Assembly: GCA_028711345.1 (NCBI GenBank)
Contig: JAQTSK010000011.1
Coordinates: 1 to 41,640, forward strand
Length of the DNA stretch: 41,640 nucleotides
Direction of reading: 5' to 3'
Origin: Candidatus Peribacteraceae bacterium
Lineage (GTDB): Bacteria; Patescibacteriota; Gracilibacteria; Peribacterales; Peribacteraceae
This document shows positions 14,595-22,291 of the stretch, in pieces. A program made the position numbers and the translations under genes. A model generated the notes under the pieces. That model searched no databases. It had not been told where the DNA came from and saw nothing but the letters and a program-made list of their open reading frames with translations. Every line of letters starts with the position of its first letter. Position 1 is the stretch's first letter.

Positions 14595-14675
14595 GGTTTA
14601 TAGTTTCCGGTTATTGGTTGCTTGTTCACTGAATGCAAACAAAAAACCAGAAACCAGAAACCATCAACTCGCAAC
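14595..14675. repeat. Period-7 iterated-word inverted array before eno
   Basis: Left arm, 7-base words: GGTTTAT, AGTTTCC, GGTTATT, GGTTGCT. Right arm: AAACCAG, AAACCAG, AAACCAT, CAACTCG. The loop holds TTCACTGAATGC. It starts 5 bases after the C39-like stop codon and ends about 30 bases before eno. The word and loop are shared with 18472-18548. Confidence 0.85.
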
Positions 14676-14703
14676 AGTACTGTTGGTTCTGTACCATAGT
14701 GCC

Positions 14704-15984
14704 ATGCTCACCATCACATCTCTCCACGCCCGCCAAATCCTCGATTCCCGCGGTACTCCTACTGTTGAAGTCGACTGCACCCTTTCAGACGGTTCTTTCG
14801 GCAGAGCAGCGGTGCCTTCCGGTGCGTCGACCGGATCACATGAGGCATTAGAATTGCGCGATGGAGACAAGAAGGTCTATCTCGGGAAATCCGTGTTGAC
14901 GGCCGTTTCCAACGTGAATGGCTCTATTGCAAAGGCGCTGAAGGGCGCAGACATTGCGGATCAGCGCGCAATGGACAAGACGATGTTGGATCTGGACGGG
15001 ACGCCGAACAAGTCGAAGCTGGGAGCCAATGCGATTCTGGGTGTGTCCATGGCAGTGTGCCGTGCGCGGGCTGCAAGCGAAAAAGTATCGCTTTGGCAGT
15101 CGCTGGCGTCCCAGTTCCGGATCAAGCCGGGCTCAAAGATCAAGCTTCCGGTTCCGATGATGAACGTCATCAACGGCGGCGCACATGCGGATTCAGGTCT
15201 CAGTTTTCAGGAATGCATGATTGTTCCGACCGGTTTTGCATCATTCACGGAAGCGCTCCGTGCAGGATCCGAAATTTTCCACACGCTCAAGAAGATTCTC
15301 AAGGAAGCAGGCCACGTCACCGCCGTGGGTGACGAAGGAGGTTTCGCACCGCACTTCAAGAATTCGGATGAGGCTCTCTCGGTTCTCATTCAGGCCATCG
15401 ATGCAGCGGGCTATAAGGGCAAGGTGCAGCTGGCGTTGGACTGCGCCGCATCGGAGTACTTCAAGAATGGCAAATATATTGTCGACGGACAGACAATGGA
15501 TTCCAAGGCTTTGGTTGATTTCTACGGCAAGCTCATCGCCAAGTTCCCGATCGTGTCGATTGAGGACAGCCATCAGGAGGATGATTGGAACGGATTCGCG
15601 CTGATGCAGGAGCGATACGGCAAGAAGATCCAGCTGGTCGGAGATGATCTCTTCGTCACGAACACACAGCGGGTGAAGCAGGGGATTGATCAAAAAGTTG
15701 CGAATGCCGTGCTCATCAAGCTCAACCAGATCGGTAGCGTTTCAGAGACCGTTGATGCGATCCTGATGACGCAGGAAGCCGGCTGGAATGCCGTCGTCAG
15801 TCACCGAAGCGGTGAGACGGAAGACAGCTTCATCGCCGATCTTGCCGTGGGTCTTCAGACCGGCCAGATCAAAACCGGCTCCCTCTCCCGCACCGATCGC
15901 GTCTGCAAGTACAACCAGCTCCTGCGCATTGAAGAAGAGCTGGGCGCGAAGGCGGTGTATGAGTCGCCGTTCGGACGAGAGTAA
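14704..15984 (+). CDS. eno: Enolase (phosphopyruvate hydratase)
   Basis: 426 residues from the ATG at 14704; a longer in-frame start would translate the period-7 array. Enolase converts 2-phosphoglycerate to phosphoenolpyruvate in glycolysis. The N-terminal domain carries [15 protein letters not shown] and the Ser-loop [10 protein letters not shown]. The TIM barrel has [18 protein letters not shown], the metal ligands in [11 protein letters not shown] and [10 protein letters not shown], and the catalytic lysine in [13 protein letters not shown], followed by [10 protein letters not shown]. Length and motifs are standard, so the enzyme should be active. It is transcribed alone. Confidence 0.98.
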   Translation: MLTITSLHARQILDSRGTPTVEVDCTLSDGSFGRAAVPSGASTGSHEALELRDGDKKVYLGKSVLTAVSNVNGSIAKALKGADIADQRAMDKTMLDLDGTPNKSKLGANAILGVSMAVCRARAASEKVSLWQSLASQFRIKPGSKIKLPVPMMNVINGGAHADSGLSFQECMIVPTGFASFTEALRAGSEIFHTLKKILKEAGHVTAVGDEGGFAPHFKNSDEALSVLIQAIDAAGYKGKVQLALDCAASEYFKNGKYIVDGQTMDSKALVDFYGKLIAKFPIVSIEDSHQEDDWNGFALMQERYGKKIQLVGDDLFVTNTQRVKQGIDQKVANAVLIKLNQIGSVSETVDAILMTQEAGWNAVVSHRSGETEDSFIADLAVGLQTGQIKTGSLSRTDRVCKYNQLLRIEEELGAKAVYESPFGRE

Positions 15985-16078
15985 GAGAGTAGTTTTTTGG
16001 TTACTCGTAATTGAGGGATGAACAGTAGGCATAGCTCAGCCGCTCCTCAATCGTTTTGATACAAACCTGCCCGATCCC

Positions 16079-16579
16079 TCATTTTGAGCTCGTGTCTTTT
16101 TCTCTGAATTCTATGGGCTTTGTCCCATAAGCACTATCAATATCTGTCAATTGAATGAATGCTGTCGAAAGCTCAACTAACAATTGTTTTATCTCCATCA
16201 CAATTTGTTTTTTTAATTCTGCTGTTGTCAGATCAATCATGGTTTCATATTTCAGAAGCAACTCCAAGATGCTCTTTCGTATTTCGCTTTCTCTTGACCA
16301 AAAAGTTGGGTTTTCTTTCATGCTTTGTGCGCAAAATTGTTCAGCTGCTTGCACTCCCTCTGCATTCAGTCCACATCCATTACGGCATTGAATACAATGT
16401 TCATACAAGGAAACTTCTACTACTTGTCGAATTGTGGCTATAGCTGATTCAATATTCCCTGCTTCGAGACTTGGTGTATTTAGTGATGCAGGATCATCGA
16501 GGAGTTTCACAAAAGTGGTCAGGCCGGAATATCTATTGCCAGCGATATGTACGAAAATTTTTTGAGCAGGGCTAGTCAT
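16079..16579 (-). CDS. Hypothetical protein with a cysteine cluster, AT-rich
   Basis: 166 residues from the ATG at 16579. The product is mostly helical. It has a cysteine-rich segment EHCIQCRNGCGLN near residue 65 (C-x2-C-x3-C) that could bind a metal, though the fourth ligand is unclear (a later FCAQS cysteine is possible). No family is recognised. Base composition is clearly richer in A and T than the flanking eno and DHH genes. A good promoter (TTGACA, 16 bases, TATAGT) lies directly between the gene and the 3' end of tRNA-Pro. Composition and position at a tRNA 3' end suggest recent acquisition. Confidence 0.65.
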   Translation of the reverse strand: MTSPAQKIFVHIAGNRYSGLTTFVKLLDDPASLNTPSLEAGNIESAIATIRQVVEVSLYEHCIQCRNGCGLNAEGVQAAEQFCAQSMKENPTFWSRESEIRKSILELLLKYETMIDLTTAELKKQIVMEIKQLLVELSTAFIQLTDIDSAYGTKPIEFREKDTSSK

Positions 16580-16587
16580 CAAAAATA

Positions 16588-16615
16588 ACTATAAAGTATT
16601 GTTTGGTTGTGTCAA
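16588..16615 (-). promoter_or_regulatory. Promoter between tRNA-Pro and the AT-rich orphan gene
   Basis: On the minus strand, TTGACA (16615-16610) and TATAGT (16593-16588) are separated by 16 bases. The -35 box touches the last base of the encoded CCA of tRNA-Pro. The -10 box ends 8 bases before the ATG at 16579, predicting a leaderless mRNA. Confidence 0.7.
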
Positions 16616-16691
16616 TGGTCGGGGTGCAGGGACTCGAACCCTGGGTCTCCAGACCCCCAGCCTGGCGCTTTACCAACTAAGCTACACCCCG
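16616..16691 (-). tRNA. tRNA-Pro (anticodon GGG)
   Basis: A 76-base cloverleaf with acceptor CGGGGTG/CACCCCG, a D-arm GCTT/AAGC, and anticodon stem CCAGG/TCTGG around the loop CTGGGGG with anticodon GGG. The T-arm is CAGGG TTCGAGT CCCTG, the discriminator is A, and CCA is encoded. The CGGGGTG start is typical of tRNA-Pro. Confidence 0.95.
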
Positions 16692-16745
16692 ACGTTGATG
16701 ATCTTACCGTGATAGGCGGAAGGTTCAAAGGATTAAATTTCCGTA

Positions 16746-16983
16746 GCGGCGATTCGAAAAAATGACTACTGAGCTTAAGCAGAAGTAGCTTAAGCATGCT
16801 AAAAACATCGGAGCTATTCAAGGGAATGTATCATTGATATAGCTTGAGTTTCCGGCTTCTTTCCATGGACCGATAATCGGAATCATCAATTTTCGGTGTT
16901 ACTTTTATACGCAGGGCATCTTGTTAAAGGCTTATGGAAAACAATTCTGCGTTAACTCAGTAGTCATTTTCGAAAATCGCCGC
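16746..16983. repeat. Segment bounded by 28-bp imperfect inverted repeats
   Basis: 16746-16773 (starts GCGGCGATTCGAAAAAATGA) and 16956-16983 (starts CTCAGTAGTCATTTTCGAAA) are reverse complements at 24 of 28 positions. Inside the left end GCTTAAGCA occurs twice. The 238-base segment has no convincing gene. It could be a miniature transposable element or a structured RNA closed by a long stem; no known ncRNA was recognised. It occupies most of the 480-bp gap between tRNA-Pro and the DHH gene. Confidence 0.65.
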
Positions 16984-17000
16984 GGCAATGCCGTCACTCC

Positions 17001-17022
17001 GCAGCGGTTTTCGAACCGCTGC
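17001..17022. other. Strong hairpin with TTCG tetraloop
   Basis: GCAGCGGTT, loop TTCG, AACCGCTGC: a perfect 9-bp stem just outside the inverted-repeat segment. No T-run follows on the plus strand, so it is not a classical terminator. It may be part of the same structured element. Confidence 0.6.
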
Positions 17023-17124
17023 TCCGGTAAGGTGGATCTTGCTTAGTCGTTCTTTTCGTTGGCGTCGATTGAACATTAGCTGTACGATCCGTCCCTTTTC
17101 CCCAACACTGGACAGACATGATAC

Positions 17125-17153
17125 TTGATTATCTAATAATAATATGTTACAAT
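17125..17153 (+). promoter_or_regulatory. Promoter of the DHH phosphoesterase gene
   Basis: TTGATT at 17125-17130, a 17-base AT-rich spacer, and TACAAT at 17148-17153. The ATG follows 17 bases after the -10 box, leaving a leader of about 10 bases with no Shine-Dalgarno motif. Confidence 0.7.
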
Positions 17154-17170
17154 AGTACGAACACTTGTCT

Positions 17171-18469
17171 ATGCCCTTGAGTTCCACTGACATCCAGACG
17201 GCAACGACGGTCATCGAGCAGGCGCAGAAGATCCTCATCCTGCCGCATGCCAACCCCGACCCCGACGCACTCGGCAGTGCGCTGGCGTGTTACTCGCTGT
17301 TCCGGTCGCTCGGGAAGGAGTGCACGGTCGTGTGCGCCGATACGTTGCCGGAGTCGCTCAAGTTTTTGCCGAATGCCGAGATTCTGTCGACGACCTTAAA
17401 GGAGGAGCAGGAGTGCATCATCACACTGGACTGTTCGGACGGAGTCGAGATCGACAAGCTCCGGTACACGGTGGAGGACAAGAAAGTGAATATCATCATC
17501 CTGCCGAAGAAGGGGAGGATCAGTTCCAAGAATGTGTCCGTCTTCTCCGACGGGTCGCGCTACGATCTGATTCTGGTCATCGATACCGCCGATTTGCCTC
17601 TTCTCGGTTCAACCTATTCCGATCATACGGAACTCTTCTCCACCGTTCCGGTTCTCAATGTCGATCATCACATCAGTAACACGCAGTTCGGCCAGACGCA
17701 CCTCATCGATCCCATGTCGGCGAGTGCGACCGAGGTGCTCTATCACTGGTTCCTTGCCGTTCCGCAGTGGAAGGACAAGGTGACGCCGGACATCGCAACG
17801 CTCCTTCTGACGGGACTGATTACCGATACGCGCAGTTTTCAGAATCCCAACACAACGCCGAGGTCTCTGGAAGTGGCGGCGAATCTGCTGGATATGGGTG
17901 CACGCCAGCAGGAGATCATCCAGCATGTGTATAAGACAAAGCCTTTGTCGACCTTGAAGATCTGGGGACGTGCGCTGAATCGTATTCAAGTCGATCCGGA
18001 GGCGCGCATCGTCTGGTCGACGGTCAGCCGCGACGATTTTGCGGAGATGGGATCCACGTCCAAAGAAACGCAAGGCATTCTCGATGAGCTCATTTCAACG
18101 GTTCCCGACGCCGATGTGCATGCGCTGTTCACGGAGGTCGAGGATGGAGGATTCAAGGCCAGCTTGCGATCATCCGCGGCAATCGATGTGAACGTGATGG
18201 CGGGCAGACTCTTCGGCGGCGGCGGCCATTCGCGTGCATCCGGATTCAAAGTGAAGCAGTATCCGAACTTCCAGCTCAAGGTGATCGAGTGTATCCAGCA
18301 GATGAAGGCGGAAGCCATCCGGCAACGCGGAGAAGGGGAGCGGGTGGAGCAGGTCGCGGTCAAAGCTCCGGTCGCGAAGCCCGTTCCTCAGTCGAGACTT
18401 CAGGAACCGATGAAGCCATCTTTGCCTTCGAAACCCGCAATCGATGTGGTGGGGGAGCTCAACCGGTAG
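17171..18469 (+). CDS. nrnA: DHH/DHHA1 phosphoesterase (NrnA-like nanoRNase/pAp phosphatase)
   Basis: 432 residues from the ATG at 17171. The N-terminal DHH domain has the metal motif HANPDPDALGSALA (His26, Asp30, Asp32), the aspartate in LVIDTAD, the DHH motif VDHHISN near 165, and GLITDTRSF near 218. The C-terminal DHHA1 domain has the substrate-binding signature GGGGHSRASGF near 350. Such enzymes degrade very short RNAs to mononucleotides and dephosphorylate pAp; some relatives cleave cyclic dinucleotides, so the exact substrate is inferred. A Pro/Lys-rich tail of about 50 residues follows the domain and is unusual. infB is next, separated by a period-7 array. Confidence 0.87.
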   Translation: MPLSSTDIQTATTVIEQAQKILILPHANPDPDALGSALACYSLFRSLGKECTVVCADTLPESLKFLPNAEILSTTLKEEQECIITLDCSDGVEIDKLRYTVEDKKVNIIILPKKGRISSKNVSVFSDGSRYDLILVIDTADLPLLGSTYSDHTELFSTVPVLNVDHHISNTQFGQTHLIDPMSASATEVLYHWFLAVPQWKDKVTPDIATLLLTGLITDTRSFQNPNTTPRSLEVAANLLDMGARQQEIIQHVYKTKPLSTLKIWGRALNRIQVDPEARIVWSTVSRDDFAEMGSTSKETQGILDELISTVPDADVHALFTEVEDGGFKASLRSSAAIDVNVMAGRLFGGGGHSRASGFKVKQYPNFQLKVIECIQQMKAEAIRQRGEGERVEQVAVKAPVAKPVPQSRLQEPMKPSLPSKPAIDVVGELNR

Positions 18470-18471
18470 CA

Positions 18472-18548
18472 GGTTTTTGGTTACTGGTTTTTGGTTAGTT
18501 GTTTTTAGTGAATGGCGGAACCAGAAACTAGCAACCAGAAACCATAAA
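18472..18548. repeat. Period-7 iterated-word inverted array before infB
   Basis: Left arm: GGTTTTT, GGTTACT, GGTTTTT, GGTTAGT, TGTTTTT. The middle is AGTGAAT, GGCGGAA. Right arm: CCAGAAA, CTAGCAA, CCAGAAA, CCATAAA. All units keep a strict 7-base phase across the whole hairpin, loop included. Same word as 14595-14675. Confidence 0.88.
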
Positions 18549-18603
18549 CTTCGTCGGTTCCCCTATCCATCAATCCCTTCTCTGTGTTACCCTTCGTAAG
18601 CAC

Positions 18604-20853
18604 ATGCGTCTCGTTCAGGTTGCAAAAATCCTCGGCATTACAGGGCAGGAACTCCGTCATGAACTGACGCAGGTCGATTTCGGCGTCCGGCCGACGGATA
18701 GAGAAGTGACGGACAATCTGGCGATGGGAGTCATCCGTTTCGTCGCAACGAAGCGCAAAATCACTGTCGATTGGGAAGCGGTCGAAGCCATTCGTTCAGG
18801 CAAACAAGGAGCGAGCGAAGACGAGAAGGAGGAAGAGACTGTTCCGGTCGCGGCTGATGCATCCGAGCCGGTTGTCGCCAAAGTTCAGAAGGTCGAAGGC
18901 CTCAACATTCTTCGTAAACTCACGCTGGAAAACGTTTCACAAGCTGCGGTGGATCGCCAGAAGCAGGCGATGGCGCATGAGGTGAAACGTCCGAAGGTTC
19001 TCAGCAAAGAGGAGCTGGAGCAACGGATGGCCGAGAATAAGCTTTTGAAACAACTTGATCGCAAGCCGAAGTCCGAGAATCAGGAGCAGATCAAGCAGAA
19101 GACCGGTCCTGTGTTGCTGCCGTCCAGCATCACCGTCAAGGAGTTCGCGGAGAAAGCAGGCATTCAGGTGCCGCGGGTCATTTCCTCGCTCATGAAGAGC
19201 GGAGTGATGGCGAGTATCAATCAGCAGATCGATTTCGAGACTGCGTCCATTGTTGCGATGGAACTGGGAGTGACGGTCGAGCGGGACGTCGGTTCCGTGT
19301 CCGTCGAGGCCTTGCTCCGCAATGACCTCGCGACGCTCACCAAGGAAGATGATGCTTCAAAGCTGGTTCCAAGAGCACCCATCGTCACCGTCATGGGACA
19401 CGTTGACCACGGCAAGACCGCCATTCTGGATGCCATCCGTCAGACCGATGTCGTGGCGGGGGAGGCGGGGGGGATCACGCAGCACGTCGGTGCGTATCAG
19501 GTCGTCCATCAGGGCAAGTCCATCACGTTCATCGATACGCCGGGTCATGAGGCCTTCACCGCCATGCGCGCCAGAGGCGCACAGCTGACGGATATCGCCA
19601 TTCTCGTCGTTTCGGCGGAGGAAGGGGTGAAGCCGACGACTATCGAGGCAATCAACCATATCAAGGATGCAGCCGTTCCCATTATCGTCGCCCTGAACAA
19701 AATGGATCGCCCGAATGCCGATCCCGAGAAAGTAAAGGGTGAGCTGGCTGCACAGGGTCTGCAGCCCGAGGACTGGGGCGGCACGGTGCCGGTCATTCCC
19801 TGTTCCGCCCATACGAAGCAGGGGATTCCCGAGCTGCTGGAGCATATTCTGCTGGTGGCGGAGTTGGAGGAGCTCACGGCGAATCCGGCTCGTCCCGCCA
19901 TCGCAACAGTCATCGAGAGTCACCTCGACAAGTCGCGTGGACCGCTGGCGTCCGTGATCGTGAATACCGGCACGCTCGCCGTCGGTGCGATCATCGGCTG
20001 CGGCGGCGTGGACGGTCGTATCAAAGCCATGTTCGATGAACGCGGCGATCGTATCAAGCAGGTCGGGCCTTCCGGTCCTGCCATGGTGACGGGGTTGAAT
20101 GAATTGCCGCAGGCGGGAGATATCATGCAGGTCTTCGGCTCCGATCGGGAACTGAACGCGTATCTGTCGGCCTATCATGAGTCGCGGGGTCGTGAGGCAA
20201 AGCGCGGGTTCGCCGATCTGGTGAGCCGTCTCTCCGAGGGGAAGTTGAAGGAGCTCAAGATTATTCTCAAGGCTGATGCACAGGGATCCCTGGAGTCCAT
20301 TCAGGAAGCCATGAAGAAGCTCACGACCGACACGGTGCACCCCAAAGTCATTCATGCGGCAGTCGGCAGTGTGACGGAGAGCGATGTGATGATGGCCGCA
20401 GCCGGCAATGCCATCGTCGTCGGATTCAATGCCGATGTCCCGTCCGCCGTTCACAAAACGGCCGATCGGGAAGGGGTCGCGGTGAAGCAGTACGACATCA
20501 TCTATAAGCTGCTCGAAGATTTGGAGTTGCTTCTCAAAGGTCTGGTGCAGCCGGTGGAAGAGGAGCGCATCACCGGACATCTGGAGGTGCGCGGCGTTTT
20601 CTTCACCAAAGGCAGCGAGCAGATCATCGGCGGCAAAGTAGCGGATGGTTCCCTCAAGCGCACACCGTTCAGGCTGATGCGAGGCGAACAGCAGGTCGGC
20701 ACCGGCAGAATCACGTCCCTCAAGCATGTGGAGAAGGATATCAAGGAAGCCAAAGAAGGTTCCGAGTGCGGCATGCGTGTGACGTGTACGACGACGGTTG
20801 AAACCGGCGATATTCTGGAGGCGTTCATGAAGGAGTTTACGAAGATTGCATAG
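18604..20853 (+). CDS. infB: Translation initiation factor IF-2
   Basis: 749 residues. An N-terminal IF2_N-like segment (VQVAKILGITGQELRHEL) and a charged linker precede a second IF2_N domain (ITVKEFAEKAGIQVPRVI, about 177-195). The GTPase domain has G1 GHVDHGKT near 264, G2 GGITQHVGAY, G3 DTPGHEAF near 310, and G4 NKMD near 364. Domains II, III and the C-terminal fMet-tRNA-binding domain IV follow (GHLEVRGVFFTKGSEQIIGG, then GSECGMRV). IF-2 brings initiator tRNA to the 30S subunit; on leaderless mRNAs, which this window seems to use widely, its role is especially important. A TGTTACCCT extended -10-like box ends 12 bases before the ATG. Confidence 0.97.
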   Translation: MRLVQVAKILGITGQELRHELTQVDFGVRPTDREVTDNLAMGVIRFVATKRKITVDWEAVEAIRSGKQGASEDEKEEETVPVAADASEPVVAKVQKVEGLNILRKLTLENVSQAAVDRQKQAMAHEVKRPKVLSKEELEQRMAENKLLKQLDRKPKSENQEQIKQKTGPVLLPSSITVKEFAEKAGIQVPRVISSLMKSGVMASINQQIDFETASIVAMELGVTVERDVGSVSVEALLRNDLATLTKEDDASKLVPRAPIVTVMGHVDHGKTAILDAIRQTDVVAGEAGGITQHVGAYQVVHQGKSITFIDTPGHEAFTAMRARGAQLTDIAILVVSAEEGVKPTTIEAINHIKDAAVPIIVALNKMDRPNADPEKVKGELAAQGLQPEDWGGTVPVIPCSAHTKQGIPELLEHILLVAELEELTANPARPAIATVIESHLDKSRGPLASVIVNTGTLAVGAIIGCGGVDGRIKAMFDERGDRIKQVGPSGPAMVTGLNELPQAGDIMQVFGSDRELNAYLSAYHESRGREAKRGFADLVSRLSEGKLKELKIILKADAQGSLESIQEAMKKLTTDTVHPKVIHAAVGSVTESDVMMAAAGNAIVVGFNADVPSAVHKTADREGVAVKQYDIIYKLLEDLELLLKGLVQPVEEERITGHLEVRGVFFTKGSEQIIGGKVADGSLKRTPFRLMRGEQQVGTGRITSLKHVEKDIKEAKEGSECGMRVTCTTTVETGDILEAFMKEFTKIA

Positions 20854-20882
20854 TCACTGTGAGCAATGAACAATCATCTTTT

Positions 20883-20917
20883 TTGGTTAACTGTTAACAG
20901 TTAACAGTTTACGGTTG
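20883..20917. repeat. Period-7 array between the convergent infB and 20918 genes
   Basis: Words TTGGTTA, ACTGTTA, ACAGTTA, ACAGTTT, ACGGTTG in strict 7-base phase; the centre (ACTGTTAACAGTTAACAGT) is nearly self-complementary. It fills the gap between two convergent genes, where a bidirectional terminator would be expected, and ends directly before the stop codon of the minus-strand gene. Confidence 0.75.
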
Positions 20918-22207
20918 TCATGGTGTCCCCGCCCTTCCCGCCTTCGCAACCCCGTATTCCCCCCACTGCAGCGCCGTTTCGATCATTTCCTTCTGCCCGT
21001 CATCGTACTCCCTGCCAAACAGTTGAATGGCTTGTGCACGATCCGCGTCGGACATTCTACTGTTCTTGAGAAGTTCGGATGTTTTTCCTTTGTCTGTTCC
21101 CAGAAGTTCATCTATTTGGTGTTTGTAGACATTCGGAGCGTCCTTGAGTGCGTGAAAGAGTTCCGCATTGCCGCTTTCCGCAGCGAGCTGAATGTCCTGA
21201 AATGCCTGCACTCCATCCTTACCCTGAATATCCTTCTCGGTCAGGAAGTAGTGGATCTTCTTGTGGTCCAGCGCTTTGATGCTCTCCAGTGCGGCCTTAT
21301 CGCCACCTTGCAGGAGATCCGGTCGCGCCGCGCCGATAGCAACAGCCATCCAGAAGCCCGTCGCGGGACTGAAACCTTTTCCCGCCGCCGCCAGCCCCAG
21401 TCCCATGACGGAGAATAGACCTCCGGTGAGTGCGAGCAGTATGCGCAGCGGCTTCCAGTCATGTTTGACGTTGAATTGCTTTTGCCACTGATACAGTTCC
21501 TTCGACTGCGGGTCGATGTTGCGGATTTGCTCCAGACCGCTTTTCAGCTTCCTGACGAATTGTATGATTGGTATGTCCGACGTATTCATGGATTCCGCCC
21601 ATGCAGTCAAGGTTTTCTCCGCGTCGTCCAGATACGCCAAGTCCTTGTCCAATTTCTGGAAATGGGGAATGATCGCTCCTTTGCCGTCGATCATGTAGTA
21701 CCCGATGGTGCCTTCCGTAAGCAGGTTAACCGGATTTTGCGACATTTCCGTGCAGATCTCCTGCAGCCGTCCCCGGATGTCTTCCTGATTCTCCAGCGGA
21801 GTTTGGATAGCCGAAGGATTTGACACAACAGGATCCTTGAACGCCGCGTCGAGTTGTCCATGGAGCGATGATTCCATGTCGGTCGCTCTGTCGATTCCAT
21901 AGTTCTTCTTCAGTCGCTCGTACACCATGCCCGCGCGTATCGAAATGTTCTCTTCATACAATCTCTGCAGTTCCTCCGCATCCTTCTGGAACGCCGCGAA
22001 ATTCATGTTTGATTGGCCGTGTCCGATGCCGAACATCAGGTTCATGCGCCGAAAAATTTCGATGGCTTTCCGCTGCCGTTCCCGATACTGCGGATACAGG
22101 TCACTGGATTTATCCACCACCGCATCCAGCGCATTGAACTGGTCCAGCATGGTCTGGACAGTTTCCGGAGTCGCCTCAGCTGGGGTGTCAATGGGGGATG
22201 TTTCCAT
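20918..22207 (-). CDS. Hypothetical helical protein with a central hydrophobic hairpin
   Basis: 429 residues, unrecognised. The first 250 residues are charged and helical with coiled-coil character (QYRERQRKAIEIFRRM, FQKDAEELQRLYEE). Two hydrophobic segments follow near 257-295 (RILLALTGGLFSVMGLGLAAA and TGFWMAVAIGAA), then a second soluble helical region containing DDAEKTLTAWAE-like and GNAELFHALKDAPNVYKHQI stretches. It lies 84 bases downstream of the VirB6-like gene in the same orientation and may act with it. The layout (long charged helices around a short membrane hairpin) recalls the proteins at 27137-27700 and 27735-32096. Function unknown. Confidence 0.75.
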   Translation of the reverse strand: METSPIDTPAEATPETVQTMLDQFNALDAVVDKSSDLYPQYRERQRKAIEIFRRMNLMFGIGHGQSNMNFAAFQKDAEELQRLYEENISIRAGMVYERLKKNYGIDRATDMESSLHGQLDAAFKDPVVSNPSAIQTPLENQEDIRGRLQEICTEMSQNPVNLLTEGTIGYYMIDGKGAIIPHFQKLDKDLAYLDDAEKTLTAWAESMNTSDIPIIQFVRKLKSGLEQIRNIDPQSKELYQWQKQFNVKHDWKPLRILLALTGGLFSVMGLGLAAAGKGFSPATGFWMAVAIGAARPDLLQGGDKAALESIKALDHKKIHYFLTEKDIQGKDGVQAFQDIQLAAESGNAELFHALKDAPNVYKHQIDELLGTDKGKTSELLKNSRMSDADRAQAIQLFGREYDDGQKEMIETALQWGEYGVAKAGRAGTP

Positions 22208-22291
22208 GCTGGTTCAGATGAGTTGTTTGTGAGCGATTTATCATCAATGTTTCTTGCGATTCTCCGATGAACTATGCTATAAAGCTTAGGG

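Noticed and set aside
14614-14703. N-terminal extension of enolase by 30 residues
   Set aside because: It would be encoded by the period-7 inverted array; enolase homology starts with the ATG at 14704.
16746-17022. 6S RNA, tmRNA or RNase P RNA
   Set aside because: A long closing stem exists, but conserved core sequences of these RNAs were not found by eye; left as an unidentified element.
19357-20727. 456-codon open frame on the minus strand opposite infB
   Set aside because: It lies wholly within the conserved GTPase and C-terminal domains of IF-2 and reads as a His/Arg/Asp-rich antisense shadow caused by codon bias.
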